Notes: a model not told the origin generated them from the sequence alone. DNA of 64,000 nucleotides from Paracoccus onubensis (GCF_003591515.1 NZ_QZCG01000003.1:62001-126000), one strand, 5' to 3'; shown: positions 24,772 through 33,116, counted from the stretch's first letter. Made by a program: numbers and translations.

Positions 24772-25814
24772 TGTCCCGCCTTGATGCATCGGAACTGGCG
24801 ATCCGTCTCGGCCGGGAGGCCGAGGCGGTATGCCGCCACTACCTGTCGTCCGGCCATCGCGCCGGGCGATACTGGCTGGTCGGCGATGTGCGGAACAACC
24901 CCGGCCGGTCCATGTTCGTGCGCCTGACCGGGTCGGAATCCGGCAAGGGCGCAGCTGGCAAATGGTCCGACGCATCGACCGGAGAGCATGGCGATCTGCT
25001 CGACGTTATCCGCGAGACGCTTGGCCTCGCCGACTTCAGGGACGTGGCCGAAGAAGCGCGCCGGTTTCTCGCCCTCCCGCATCCCCAGCCGGAAAAGACC
25101 AGGACGCCGACCGGCAGCACGTCCAGCATGGCATTCGGTTCGCCTGAAGCGTCGCGCCGCCTCTTCGCCATGGCGCAGCCAATCAGCGGCACGCTCGCGG
25201 AGATCTACCTGCATGGGCGGGCGATCACCTCCCTCTCGGGCACCGCCGCGCTGCGCTACCATCCCCGGTGCTATTATAGACCTGACGCGCATTCGCCCAC
25301 CGAGATCAGGCCGGCGCTGGTCGCTGCCGTCACCGATCTTGCCGGCAACCAGACCGGCGTGCATCGCACTTGGCTCGCTCCGGACGGTTCCGGCAAGGCA
25401 CCTGTCGAGACACCGCGGCGGGCGATGGGCGACCTTCTCGGCCATGCTGTCCGCTTCGGCGCCGCCGATGAGGTGCTCGCCGCCGGCGAGGGCATTGAGA
25501 CCGTGCTGTCGCCCCGTCAGGTTCTGCCCCGCATGCCGATGCTGGCGGCGCTTTCGGCCGCCCACCTCGCCGCTCTCCTGTTCCCGCCATCCCTGCGCCG
25601 GCTCTATGTCATCAAGGATCGCGATCCGGCCGGGGACGGTGCGAGGGACAGCCTAGTCGCCAGGGCAGCGAGTCTCGGGATCGAGGCGATATCGCTCACG
25701 CCGCGCGAGGGTGATTTCAACGACGATCTGCGACGCTTTGGTGTCGATTCCCTCATTACGGGTTTGAAGGATCAACTTCATCCTGAGGACGTTCGCCGGT
25801 TCTTGGAGGGGTGA
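24771..25814 (+). CDS. Toprim-domain primase-like protein (DUF7146)
   Basis: A 347-aa protein. The N-terminal part has YWLVGDVRNNPGRSMFVRL, and SGKGAAGKWSDASTGEHGDLLD resembles primase-associated folds. The C-terminal Toprim domain has GEGIET (about 238) and the acidic pair in VIKDRDPAGDGA (about 280). There is no CHC2 zinc finger or helicase module, so it probably works with a partner. It is translationally coupled to the methylase-helicase (TGATG). It may prime second-strand synthesis of transferred DNA, an inference from context. Confidence 0.82.
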   Translation: MSRLDASELAIRLGREAEAVCRHYLSSGHRAGRYWLVGDVRNNPGRSMFVRLTGSESGKGAAGKWSDASTGEHGDLLDVIRETLGLADFRDVAEEARRFLALPHPQPEKTRTPTGSTSSMAFGSPEASRRLFAMAQPISGTLAEIYLHGRAITSLSGTAALRYHPRCYYRPDAHSPTEIRPALVAAVTDLAGNQTGVHRTWLAPDGSGKAPVETPRRAMGDLLGHAVRFGAADEVLAAGEGIETVLSPRQVLPRMPMLAALSAAHLAALLFPPSLRRLYVIKDRDPAGDGARDSLVARAASLGIEAISLTPREGDFNDDLRRFGVDSLITGLKDQLHPEDVRRFLEG

Positions 25815-25853
25815 AGCCGTGATTGGTCCCCGAAGGCGTGGCCCGGCTTGGCC

Positions 25854-26073
25854 CCTGCCGGTTTCGGTCCTTCGCCATCGGCAGGTGCATCCATCACCGG
25901 AGAGTCCCGCACCCACGGCCTGTCTCGAGAGGGCGATCGGCGCACAAACGGGACGGGCAGGCAATGGCCGCGTCCGGCTAATTTCCGCCGACGGGGACGA
26001 GCCCCGCCTTTGCATCGCGAAAGGCAAATTAGCCGCACCTGGCCATCGAGGCCCTCGCGGAGCGGGCGAGGGC
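25854..26073 (+). ncRNA. Highly structured interval with a three-way-junction candidate
   Basis: The 338-bp gap before the DUF2493 gene holds no gene but nested perfect helices. CCTGCCG (25854-25860) pairs with CGGCAGG (25879-25885). GGCTAATTT (25976-25984) pairs with AAATTAGCC (26026-26034) and encloses two adjacent hairpins: CGGGG/CCCCG (25992-26006) and GCCTTT/AAAGGC (26006-26025). GCCCTCGC (26051-26058) pairs with GCGAGGGC (26066-26073). The middle unit folds as a compact three-way junction, typical of a structured RNA or single-strand DNA element. No known Rfam class recognised by eye. Confidence 0.6.
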
Positions 26074-26152
26074 TGCCAACCCATCCCACCCGTGCGCGTC
26101 GACGCCTGCGAAGGCCGCGATGGGCGCGGTCTCCAGACAAAGGACGCAACCG

Positions 26153-27088
26153 ATGGAATACGAAACCGAATATGCAGGCAACGAGCCGGTCCACAGCTCC
26201 TCCCAGACCGATCACGCCCTCTCCGAGCTCCAGCTCTACGGCTGGCGCCCCTTCCAGGACGAACCCGATCCAAGACCGCTGCCCGAGGGCAAGACCGTCG
26301 CCGCCGCCGTTACCGACATCTTCGACGCCCTCGTCGCGACTCTCGGCGACACCCGCCTCGAGCTCGATCTCGAAGAGCTGCTCTGGGGGACCGTCAATCT
26401 CTTCCACCGCGCCACCGGCCGGGTGGAGCGCGATCTCGACGGCAACGAACAGGCGCAGCGCCGGATGCAGCGGGAACAGGATGGCAGCGAGGTGAAATCG
26501 GTCGAACTCGAACGCCTCACCGCCGAGGGGCAGACCCTGATCGAACGGCGCGCCAGCATGGAACTCTTCCGCGACCTCGCCGCCGAAGCATTCGAGCACT
26601 ACACCGGCAGCGCCTGGCGGCCCCGCACCGGCTCGATGGTCAACCATCGCAACCTGACCGCCGCGACGATCGACAGCCGCGACTTCCTGGCCGCGAAGCG
26701 CCGGGCCGAGACCGAGGTGATGCTGCCCGCCGGTCCCAAGGTGGCCGTGACCGGCGGCGCGGACTTCAACGATCACCGGCTGATCTGGGCGAAGCTCGAT
26801 CAGGTCCATGCCAAGCACCCCGAGATGGTGCTGCTGCACGGCGGCTCCCCGAAGGGAGCGGAACTGATCGCCTCCCGCTGGGCTGACCACCGCAAGGTAC
26901 GGCAGGTGGCCTTCCGGCCCGACTGGGTGAAGCATGGCAAGGCCGCACCCTTCAAGCGCAACGATGCCATGCTGGACGCCCTCCCGGTTGGCGTCCTCGT
27001 CTTCCCCGGCAGCGGGATCCAGGAGAACCTCGCCGACAAGGCCCGCAAGCTCGGCATCCCGGTCATGAAGTTTGACGGTGGCGCGTAA
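26153..27088 (+). CDS. DUF2493 / YspA-type SLOG protein
   Basis: A 311-aa protein with an N-terminal helical region (FDALVATLGDTRLELDLEELLWG) and a C-terminal Rossmann-like DUF2493 domain. The domain motifs are KVAVTGGADFNDHRLIW, LLHGGSPKGAELIASRWA and PVGVLVFPGSGIQENLADKA. SLOG-family proteins bind nucleotide-derived ligands and often occur in conflict systems; DUF2493 members are common on conjugative elements near ssb. The exact ligand is unknown. AAAGGA precedes ATG 26153. A long structured non-coding region lies upstream. Confidence 0.8.
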   Translation: MEYETEYAGNEPVHSSSQTDHALSELQLYGWRPFQDEPDPRPLPEGKTVAAAVTDIFDALVATLGDTRLELDLEELLWGTVNLFHRATGRVERDLDGNEQAQRRMQREQDGSEVKSVELERLTAEGQTLIERRASMELFRDLAAEAFEHYTGSAWRPRTGSMVNHRNLTAATIDSRDFLAAKRRAETEVMLPAGPKVAVTGGADFNDHRLIWAKLDQVHAKHPEMVLLHGGSPKGAELIASRWADHRKVRQVAFRPDWVKHGKAAPFKRNDAMLDALPVGVLVFPGSGIQENLADKARKLGIPVMKFDGGA

Positions 27089-27099
27089 GCGCCGCCGTC

Positions 27100-27120
27100 T
27101 GGCGGCTGTTTCAGCCGCCA
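27100..27120 (+). terminator. Hairpin after the DUF2493 gene
   Basis: TGGCGGCTG (27100-27108) pairs with CAGCCGCCA (27112-27120) around TTT. There is no U-tract, so termination is plausible but not certain. Confidence 0.5.
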
Positions 27121-27251
27121 ATACTTGACGCTATGGCTTGTTCATCGTTCAATACGCTATCCTTGCAGAACCGGCGAAACAGCATAGTCGCAGGCGGAGC
27201 GTATCCTCTGGCAGCCTGACGTGATCTTCATTCACCTATCCAGAGGCTTCC

Positions 27252-27668
27252 ATGACGCTGATCCTGCTTGCCATTTTTCTGACCATTGTCGCCTGCGTGA
27301 TCGCATATCATCTCGCGATCTGGGCCTTGCCCGTGATGGTCGCCATCACCGCCGCACAATATGCCTGGACGGCCGGAGCCGGTGTTCTGATGTCGGGCTT
27401 TGCCGCCATCGGTGCCGCGCTCCTCTCGATGACGCTGGTGATCGCGGTGCTCGTCTTTGCGAAGAGTCCGGTCCTACGTCTCGTTGCGCTCACCGGATTT
27501 GCGGTGCCCGCGATGATCGCCGGCTATGCGTTTGTCCATGGCATCACGAAGAATCTCATCGACTCGGGCGTTGCCATCAATCTGCTTGGCGGAATTGGCG
27601 GGCTGATCATCGGTATCGCGGCCATTGCCCAACTGAATGCGCTTGGGGAGTCGGTCTTCTCGGATTGA
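27252..27668 (+). CDS. Small integral membrane protein
   Basis: A 138-aa protein with four predicted transmembrane helices: LILLAIFLTIVACVIAYHLAIW, an ITAAQYAWTAGAGVLMSGFAA segment, LLSMTLVIAVLVFA and GGIGGLIIGIAAIAQL. There is no signal peptide or recognised motif. The CCAGAGGCTTCC stretch before ATG 27252 gives a weak SD. It lies between the SLOG gene and ssb; a role in establishment or surface/entry functions is only guesswork. I do not recognise the family. Confidence 0.6.
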   Translation: MTLILLAIFLTIVACVIAYHLAIWALPVMVAITAAQYAWTAGAGVLMSGFAAIGAALLSMTLVIAVLVFAKSPVLRLVALTGFAVPAMIAGYAFVHGITKNLIDSGVAINLLGGIGGLIIGIAAIAQLNALGESVFSD

Positions 27669-28374
27669 ACCACTGCTATGACCCGATACGCCTGGGTTAA
27701 TCTGGCGGTTTGCGGCACCGGGACCTTGGTTTTCCGTGGACGCAGAAAATCATTGCATCATGGGATCATTGCTATTCCTTTCGGTCCGTGTTGCCCGGTG
27801 TGGAAATTCGGCCATCGGCAGCGATCTCGCAAAAATGGCCTGGCCAATCCCTGCTGCGCCAGCCCATTTCGTTCCGTGGAGGTGATCGCGGGCAGCTTCT
27901 GTCGGCCTTCTCGCAATATCACCGGATCGGCCCATGGTTGGCCGATATGAGGGCACTGCCAGACCGCGTCCCAAGACCCGATTGCGTGATCGCTCTCGTC
28001 CCGAAGAACCCGACCTTCCTGCGGAAAACGCGGGTCTGGCCGGAAATGGGGCAGATACTGTTGTTCCGGATGCTGCGGGTTTCCAGGACCTGACCTGATC
28101 ACTCTTTCCGGCAGGGATACCGGTTTTGCGGTGCGTCCCCGTTTTGCTCTCGAATGCACCAATCCCTCCTCCTGATCGATCCCCTAAGCCCGTTCGGTTT
28201 CCATCGGCAACCCCCGCGGCTCCGGACCGTGTTGGCGCGGAACGCGCCTGCCCGCACCACTCCGGGCCTTGGGGGCAGGCCGCCGATGGATCGGCGGTTG
28301 CAGCTGTCTCCCGACGGTCTCGGGCGGGTTTCATCGGAGGGATGGTCCCTCCGAAGAAGCAACGGAGAAAACCC
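27669..28374. other. Long non-coding leader of ssb
   Basis: About 700 bases without a supportable gene; a 127-codon frame at 27710-28093 has no SD or family match. The last 180 bases are strongly palindromic. CCATCGGC (28201-28208) pairs with GCCGATGG (28282-28289). Inside lie GGCGCG/CGCGCC (28234-28248) and the alternative GCCTGCCC/GGGCAGGC (28246-28280). The RBS-proximal hairpin at 28334-28354 follows. Confidence 0.6.
28334..28354 (+). promoter_or_regulatory. Leader hairpin family C, copy 2 (before ssb)
   Basis: TCGGAGGGA (28334-28342) pairs perfectly with TCCCTCCGA (28346-28354) around a TGG triloop, 20 bases before ATG 28375. It has the same loop and stem style as 15594-15612. Confidence 0.7.
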
Positions 28375-28776
28375 ATGCAAAATATCGTTATCCTCGCCGG
28401 CAACATTGGTCAGGCCCCCGAAACCCGCACCACCCAGGGCGGAACCACCATCACCCATTTCACCCTGGCCACCTCGCGCCCCCGCTATGCGGAAGGCCGG
28501 GTTCTTCGCGACGAGAACGGCTATCGGGTCCAGGACACGGAATGGCACCGCATCACCTGCTTCAACGGCCTCGGCAAGACGGTCCGGCAATATTGCGAGA
28601 AGGGCATGAAGCTTCTGGTGCGTGGCCGCATCCACTACTCGAAATGGACCGACCAGCAGGGCGTTGACCGCTATGGCTGCGAGATCATCGCCGAGACGGT
28701 CGATTTCCTGAGCCGGGCCAGGCAGACCGAGAATGATGACGGCAATTACATCGATGATGATGACATTCCGTTTTGA
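28375..28776 (+). CDS. ssb: Single-stranded DNA-binding protein, element-encoded
   Basis: A 133-aa OB-fold SSB starting MQNIVILAGNIGQAPETRTTQGG, with DTEWHRITCFNGLGKTVRQYCEKG and the acidic tail ending DDDDIPF that recruits partner proteins. It is shorter than chromosomal SSB (little linker), as is common for plasmid copies. CGGAG precedes ATG 28375. It probably coats transferred single strands in the recipient. A strong terminator follows directly, so it is likely a single-gene transcript with the long structured leader. Confidence 0.93.
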   Translation: MQNIVILAGNIGQAPETRTTQGGTTITHFTLATSRPRYAEGRVLRDENGYRVQDTEWHRITCFNGLGKTVRQYCEKGMKLLVRGRIHYSKWTDQQGVDRYGCEIIAETVDFLSRARQTENDDGNYIDDDDIPF

Positions 28777-28789
28777 CGCGGAAATCAAG

Positions 28790-28817
28790 AACCCGGCGGC
28801 GCGAGCCGCCGGGTTTT
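28790..28817 (+). terminator. Intrinsic terminator after ssb
   Basis: AACCCGGCGGC (28790-28800) pairs with GCCGCCGGGTT (28805-28815), followed by TT. On the other strand the preceding A run would also allow termination of the convergent Fic operon. Confidence 0.85.
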
Positions 28818-28869
28818 CCCGCGTGACGATCGGATCACGTGGGAAGACCAGGAACTTCCGCTGGTAGCA

Positions 28870-29460
28870 TCAGATTGCGCCGACGAATGCGAGCAAGGGG
28901 GCGTAATCACCGCCATCCGCCGCGCGCAACGCGGCGATATAGACGTTCCGCCTTGCATTGTCGGATTGCAGATCGAAGCCGCTGGTCCATTCGATGGCCG
29001 GATGGTCGAAATAGTCGTCCAGGAAGATATCTGCCGCAATACGCGCATGGCGACCATTGCCATTCGGGAAGGGATGGATCTGCACCATACGGTGATGAAA
29101 CCGTGCCGCGGCTTCCAGCGGCGCGTAGGTCGCGTGCTCGACCCAATAGCGCGCGTCATCGAGCAGGTAGCGGATCTGGACCGCGATCTGAAATGGCGCG
29201 ATGCCGATATTCTTCTCGCGCTGCCGGTAGGTTCCGGCCCATGTCCAGACATCGCCGAACAGGCGGATATGCAACTGGCGGATAAACTCATCCGTCAGGA
29301 CATCCCCGCCGCGACGCCGTCCGAGCCATCGCAGACCCTGGGTGATATTGGCCTGTTCGAGCTCATCGAGCTCGCTGCGCGTGGTGACGTGATCGAACTT
29401 CAACCCGGCGATTTCATCCGGATCGAGCGGTGTCGCGCCTTCCGGCTCGCCGAAAATCAT
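28870..29460 (-). CDS. Mobile mystery protein B (Fic domain)
   Basis: A 196-aa Fic-fold protein with the full active motif HPFPNGNGRHAR at 129-140, so AMP transfer (or another nucleotidyl transfer) is expected. The length and the TWAGTYRQREKNIG region match TIGR mobile mystery protein B. It is coupled to the HTH protein A by an ATGA overlap. The pair behaves like a toxin-antitoxin or regulatory cassette of mobile DNA; the target is unknown. No inhibitory (S/T)xxxE(G/N) motif is evident in this chain. Confidence 0.87.
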   Translation of the reverse strand: MIFGEPEGATPLDPDEIAGLKFDHVTTRSELDELEQANITQGLRWLGRRRGGDVLTDEFIRQLHIRLFGDVWTWAGTYRQREKNIGIAPFQIAVQIRYLLDDARYWVEHATYAPLEAAARFHHRMVQIHPFPNGNGRHARIAADIFLDDYFDHPAIEWTSGFDLQSDNARRNVYIAALRAADGGDYAPLLAFVGAI

Positions 29461-29924
29461 GGCGCCTCCCAGAAATCGGCAGGCACATCCCGCAGCAGCT
29501 CTTCGGTCAGTTCCTCTATCTGGCGCTGCGTATCCCCGGAGGAGAGAGATTGTTGCTCGAGCGCCATATGGGCGCTGGCACGTTTGACGATCGCCTCTGC
29601 CTTTCTGCGCGCTTGGTCGCGCAGCACATCGTCGATGCTGGTTTCGGGGACAATCGCATAGACGAAGCGGCCGCCAAGGGCTTCGGCGAGTTTCTCCATA
29701 TGCTTGAGAGTCACGCCGCCTTCCAGCTCTTTCCTCTCGGCCTGATAGATGGCTGCCTTGGTGACGCCGGCGCGTTTTGCAAGCGCGGGCGCGCTCATGC
29801 CAAGCGCCTTGCGCATGGACATGATCCATCCGCTGCGCGGCCTCCTGATGCCCGCGAATTGCTTCGCCACTTGATCGAGTGCGCGCGCGGCCTGGCGTTT
29901 TGCCGTGTCCTTGACGTTGAGCAT
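29457..29924 (-). CDS. Mobile mystery protein A (HTH regulator)
   Basis: A 155-aa protein with a central XRE-type HTH (MRKALGMSAPALAKRAGVTKAAIYQAERKE) and a helical C-terminus. It matches mobile mystery protein A, always paired with the Fic protein B that follows. It probably represses the operon via repeated octamers upstream. There is no clear SD before ATG 29924; the leader is AT-rich and unlike the neighbouring GC-rich DNA. Confidence 0.85.
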   Translation of the reverse strand: MLNVKDTAKRQAARALDQVAKQFAGIRRPRSGWIMSMRKALGMSAPALAKRAGVTKAAIYQAERKELEGGVTLKHMEKLAEALGGRFVYAIVPETSIDDVLRDQARRKAEAIVKRASAHMALEQQSLSSGDTQRQIEELTEELLRDVPADFWEAP

Positions 29925-29933
29925 GGTGTATCT

Positions 29934-30001
29934 ATTGATATCCGAATTTCTTTATAAAGATTATATATAGATAGCCTAAAGATATCAATAATTATATCAA
30001 T
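29934..30001. promoter_or_regulatory. Promoter/operator of the mobile mystery pair
   Basis: A very AT-rich stretch contains three copies of the octamer ATTGATAT: 29934-29941 on plus, 29982-29989 and 29994-30001 on minus. The two direct copies are 12 bp apart. They are likely binding sites for mobile mystery protein A. The rest of the gap to 30349 holds only a GGAAGAT/ATCTTCC hairpin (30284-30301). Confidence 0.6.
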
Positions 30002-30349
30002 AAATATGCCAATCGTATACAGAAGGGCTTCAATAGATATGCCTTCTGAGCGGAGCAGGGTCGTAATGATCAACCTGGACAAGTGTCGATCCGAGATCCA
30101 AGTGAATGGAGGTAACGGTGGGAATTTCCGATTGTTGCATCACCCCGTCGGATCACCAGCGCAAAACCAGCCGGTATCGACCTTCTGGCAAAGGACAGGA
30201 GGGAAGAGATGCGTTGCTCCTGCATGGCTGGATAGGCACTGGAAGGCAGAGTCGGGGACCGCGTAACGACGCATTCTTGTCAAGGAAGATGGCTATCTTC
30301 CATAGGAGATGTTTAACAAGCATGACATGCGTGAGGATTGGGGGGATCG

Positions 30350-30628
30350 ATGGCAAGGCAGACAGAGACGTTTCTGGATGAACCGCCGACTGGCGAAACG
30401 CTCACAACTTATGATCGCGCGCATATGAAACTTTATATGCGACTGCTCGATGCCGAGCGCGATGGCGCTGACTGGCGCGAGGCCGTGCATGTCCTGTTTG
30501 GCATCGACCCCGAGCAGGACCCCGAGCGCTACCGATCCATTCATGATGCGCATCTGGCGCGGGCGCACTGGATGACGGAGCGCGGTTATCGTGAACTGGT
30601 CCGGGAAAGCCAGCGGAAGAATTCGTGA
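30350..30628 (+). CDS. DUF2285 domain protein
   Basis: A 92-aa protein whose body (TLTTYDRAHMKLYMRLLDAE, DWREAVHVLFGIDPEQDPER, HLARAHWMTERGYRELV) is the DUF2285 domain. Such proteins sit near the repA/alpA region of alphaproteobacterial and xanthomonad conjugative elements and are presumed DNA-binding regulators. GGGGGG lies 4-9 bases before ATG 30350. The longer DUF6499/DUF2285 gene follows. Confidence 0.82.
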   Translation: MARQTETFLDEPPTGETLTTYDRAHMKLYMRLLDAERDGADWREAVHVLFGIDPEQDPERYRSIHDAHLARAHWMTERGYRELVRESQRKNS

Positions 30629-30735
30629 TGCACGTCCGGCATCACCTGTTGATCCTTGCCTGACTACCCCAGGCCCATTCGATCAGGAATCGTAGGTTTT
30701 CCGACACCCTGAACTGAATAACCGGGAGGACCACG

Positions 30736-31513
30736 ATGACACCCGACGCATCGACATGGCGTTCTTCGGCGGAATACGAGCATCTGGATGTGTTGACGCC
30801 ATCCGATCTGGCCTGGGAGTGGCTCCGTCGCAACGATGCCTATGACGCGGATTTCGAAGCCTCGGCCACTGACCAGGGAGACCCCGCCACGCTGACGGAG
30901 CGAATCCGTCGGCGGTGGGGTTTGCGATTTCCCGGTCGATCCCCTCGCTGCTCCTCCCGATGCACCGGTCTTCTGGCTGCCGGAGGAGGATACCAGCGTA
31001 GTTGTCCTGACCGAAGCTCCTTCGGTGCTGGATGGGTGTCGGACCGCCGATCCGATTGGATCCTGGCGCGCGCCTCCACCGCTTGATGACGATGATACAG
31101 CCCTGTTTCGCTATGCGCTTGGTGAGGGGCAATACCTCCAGATCGTCGATTGCGGCATCGAAGACAGGGCGGTCGTAGCCACCGTCATTCCGCTCGGCCT
31201 CGAAGGCTTTGATCGGCTCGAAGCCGTTCATCGATTTCTCTCGGCCCTGCATGGCCGGGCCATTCCGCCCGACACACGCCTAACCCGGCAGCAACGCGCG
31301 CGCCAGCGCAGGATGCTGCGTGCTTTCGATGGCCACAGGGCAGGCGCAACGCAGCAGGAGATCGCACAGACCATCCTGAAGATCGGGCTTCTTGACCGTG
31401 ACGATTGGCAAGCATCCTCGGCGCGTCACGCCATCAAGGCGCTGCAGCGCGATGCCCGTGTCATGATTGCGGGCGGCTATCGAAAACTCCTGCGTCATCG
31501 CCGCCGACCCTAG
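30736..31513 (+). pseudogene. DUF6499-DUF2285 regulator, frameshifted
   Basis: ATG 30736 (SD GGGAGG) opens the DUF6499-like N-terminus STWRSSAEYEHLDVLTPSDLAWEWLRRN. That frame loses sense after WGLRF. One frame over the protein continues with PVDPLAAPPDAPVFWLPEE, VVVLTEAPSVLDG and the DUF2285 region to 31513. Deleting one C from TTTCCC at about 30929-30934 restores a single frame of about 258 aa, normal for the family. Either the regulator is inactivated or the base call in this short run is wrong. The family is thought to regulate transfer or excision genes. Confidence 0.75.
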
Positions 31514-31604
31514 CAGATTTTTCGCTCCGGCCGGTGGGCGATTTCAATACCCCCCAACTTCGCCCTGCAACTCACCGACTCTTTTGCGCCACCGTGGTCG
31601 CAAT

Positions 31605-31624
31605 CCGCCGCTGATCCCCGGCGG
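31605..31624 (+). promoter_or_regulatory. Leader hairpin before alpA-like gene
   Basis: CCGCCG (31605-31610) pairs with CGGCGG (31619-31624). The SD GGAGG lies further down at 31641-31645, before ATG 31653. Confidence 0.5.
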
Positions 31625-31652
31625 CCACCCGCAACGTCACGGAGGCCGACCC

Positions 31653-31934
31653 ATGCCACATGCACACGCCCTACAACCACCGCGCTTTCTGCGCACCAAG
31701 GAGGCGGCCGAGTTCCTGAGCCTTTCGGCCCGGACGCTTGAGAAGCACCGGACCTACGGGACAGGCCCTGTTTATCGCAAACTCGGCGGCCGGGTTGTCT
31801 ATGCGATAGACGAGCTTGAAGCCTGGGCCGACCGCGGCACGATGACATCGACCTCCGATCCACGTGGATCCGTTCTGCCCGCGAAGCGCCAGACGCTTCC
31901 GGATGTGGCGCAACCCGGCCGCTATGCAGTCTGA
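31653..31934 (+). CDS. AlpA/excisionase-type HTH regulator
   Basis: A 93-aa protein with a MerR-like winged helix: PPRFLRTKEAAEFLSLSARTLEKHRTYG and GPVYRKLGGRVVYAIDELEAWAD, the pattern of AlpA/Xis small regulators. It could act as excisionase or as regulator of the downstream repA-transfer genes. Acid-rich C-terminal tail. It lies 18 bp upstream of repA and is probably co-transcribed. Confidence 0.85.
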   Translation: MPHAHALQPPRFLRTKEAAEFLSLSARTLEKHRTYGTGPVYRKLGGRVVYAIDELEAWADRGTMTSTSDPRGSVLPAKRQTLPDVAQPGRYAV

Positions 31935-31952
31935 CGGCAGCCGGATTCCCGC

Positions 31953-33116
31953 ATGACAGCGCGACATCCCTCCCGTTCCGAGCGCGGACAGCTCGCTCTG
32001 TTCAGGGTGCTTCCCGGTGATTTCGCGCCACGCGACGCGCAGGATCTCATGGCCTATCCCTTCTTTTCCCTGTCAAAGACCCATCGGATCACACCGATCG
32101 ATTTTGTTTCCGGCAACGTGGTCATCCGGGTCGAGGCGGTCCCCGAATATGGCATGGCGACGATCTGGGACGCCGATATCCTGATCTGGGCGGCAAGCCA
32201 GATCGTCGAGGCGCGCGATGCCGGACTCCAGACATCCCGACTGATGGTTGCCACACCTTACGAGATCCTGAGTTTTATCGGCAGAGGCACGTCGGTGCGC
32301 GATTATCGGCGCCTGAAAGCCGGGCTCGACCGCCTGCAATCCACAACCGTGAGCACGACAATACGTCAGCTGGCCGAGGGACGACAGCATCGCTTCTCCT
32401 GGATCAATGAATGGAAGGATCGCAGGGACGGCGCCGGAAATCCGGACGGCATCGAGATGATCTTGCCGGATTGGTTTTATCGGGCGGTTCTCGATGACGC
32501 GCTGGTCCTCACCATCGATCGGGCATATTTCGACCTGACCGGCGGGATCGAGCGTTGGCTCTACCGTCTCGTGCGCAAACATGGCGGTCGGCAGCGCCGC
32601 GGCTGGCGCTTCGATTTCCATCATCTGCATCAGAAATCCGGCAGCCTGTCTGCGTTCAAGCGCTTCGCCTTCGAGCTGCGTGGCATCATTCGCCGTCAGG
32701 CCTTGCCGGGTTACAGGCTGTCGCACGAGATCGATCCTGGCGGCCGATCGCTCCTTGCGTTCAAACCGACCGCGCCCTGTGGAAAACCTGTGAAACCGTT
32801 CGTGCGAATGGGAACCCCTGAACCCGTGCCATCCGGAACCCGCGTCGCGTGCGATTGGGAACCGAGATCGGGGTTAAATGACCAAAGAATAACGGAAAAT
32901 CGCGCCCGTAACTTAGAATCTAACGGAGAGTCTAACATTGAAGAGGGCGGCCGCGCTGTGGAAAACTCCCGCCGCAGCACTGTCCGAAGCGTCGGCCTGG
33001 CCGAGAAAAAGAGCGAACTCTCCGATCAATCAGCAGGCAAAAAGGGCGGTGCTTTGGCTTCCGAAGCGCCTGAATTTCCACAGCTGCTTCTGAAGCCGTC
33101 GGGGAGAAACCCATGA
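31953..33116 (+). CDS. repA: Replication initiator protein A (RPA family)
   Basis: A 387-aa protein matching the RPA replication-initiator family: MAYPFFSLSKTHRITPIDF, VATPYEILSFIGRGTSVRDYRRLKAGLDRLQSTTV and YFDLTGGIERWLYRLVRKHGGRQ. The C-terminal 120 residues are a low-complexity tail. Such genes are found on broad-host-range plasmids and in many ICEs. The stop overlaps the DUF2840 start (ATGA). In related clusters I know a parA gene usually follows repA; it is absent here. Confidence 0.85.
   Translation: MTARHPSRSERGQLALFRVLPGDFAPRDAQDLMAYPFFSLSKTHRITPIDFVSGNVVIRVEAVPEYGMATIWDADILIWAASQIVEARDAGLQTSRLMVATPYEILSFIGRGTSVRDYRRLKAGLDRLQSTTVSTTIRQLAEGRQHRFSWINEWKDRRDGAGNPDGIEMILPDWFYRAVLDDALVLTIDRAYFDLTGGIERWLYRLVRKHGGRQRRGWRFDFHHLHQKSGSLSAFKRFAFELRGIIRRQALPGYRLSHEIDPGGRSLLAFKPTAPCGKPVKPFVRMGTPEPVPSGTRVACDWEPRSGLNDQRITENRARNLESNGESNIEEGGRAVENSRRSTVRSVGLAEKKSELSDQSAGKKGGALASEAPEFPQLLLKPSGRNP

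Noticed and set aside
25778..27121. 447-codon minus-strand frame across the structured interval and DUF2493 gene
   Set aside because: Antisense of a well supported gene; no family, no SD.
27710..28093. 127-codon plus-strand frame in the ssb leader region
   Set aside because: No SD, no recognisable domain, and it overlaps other open frames of similar quality; treated as non-coding.
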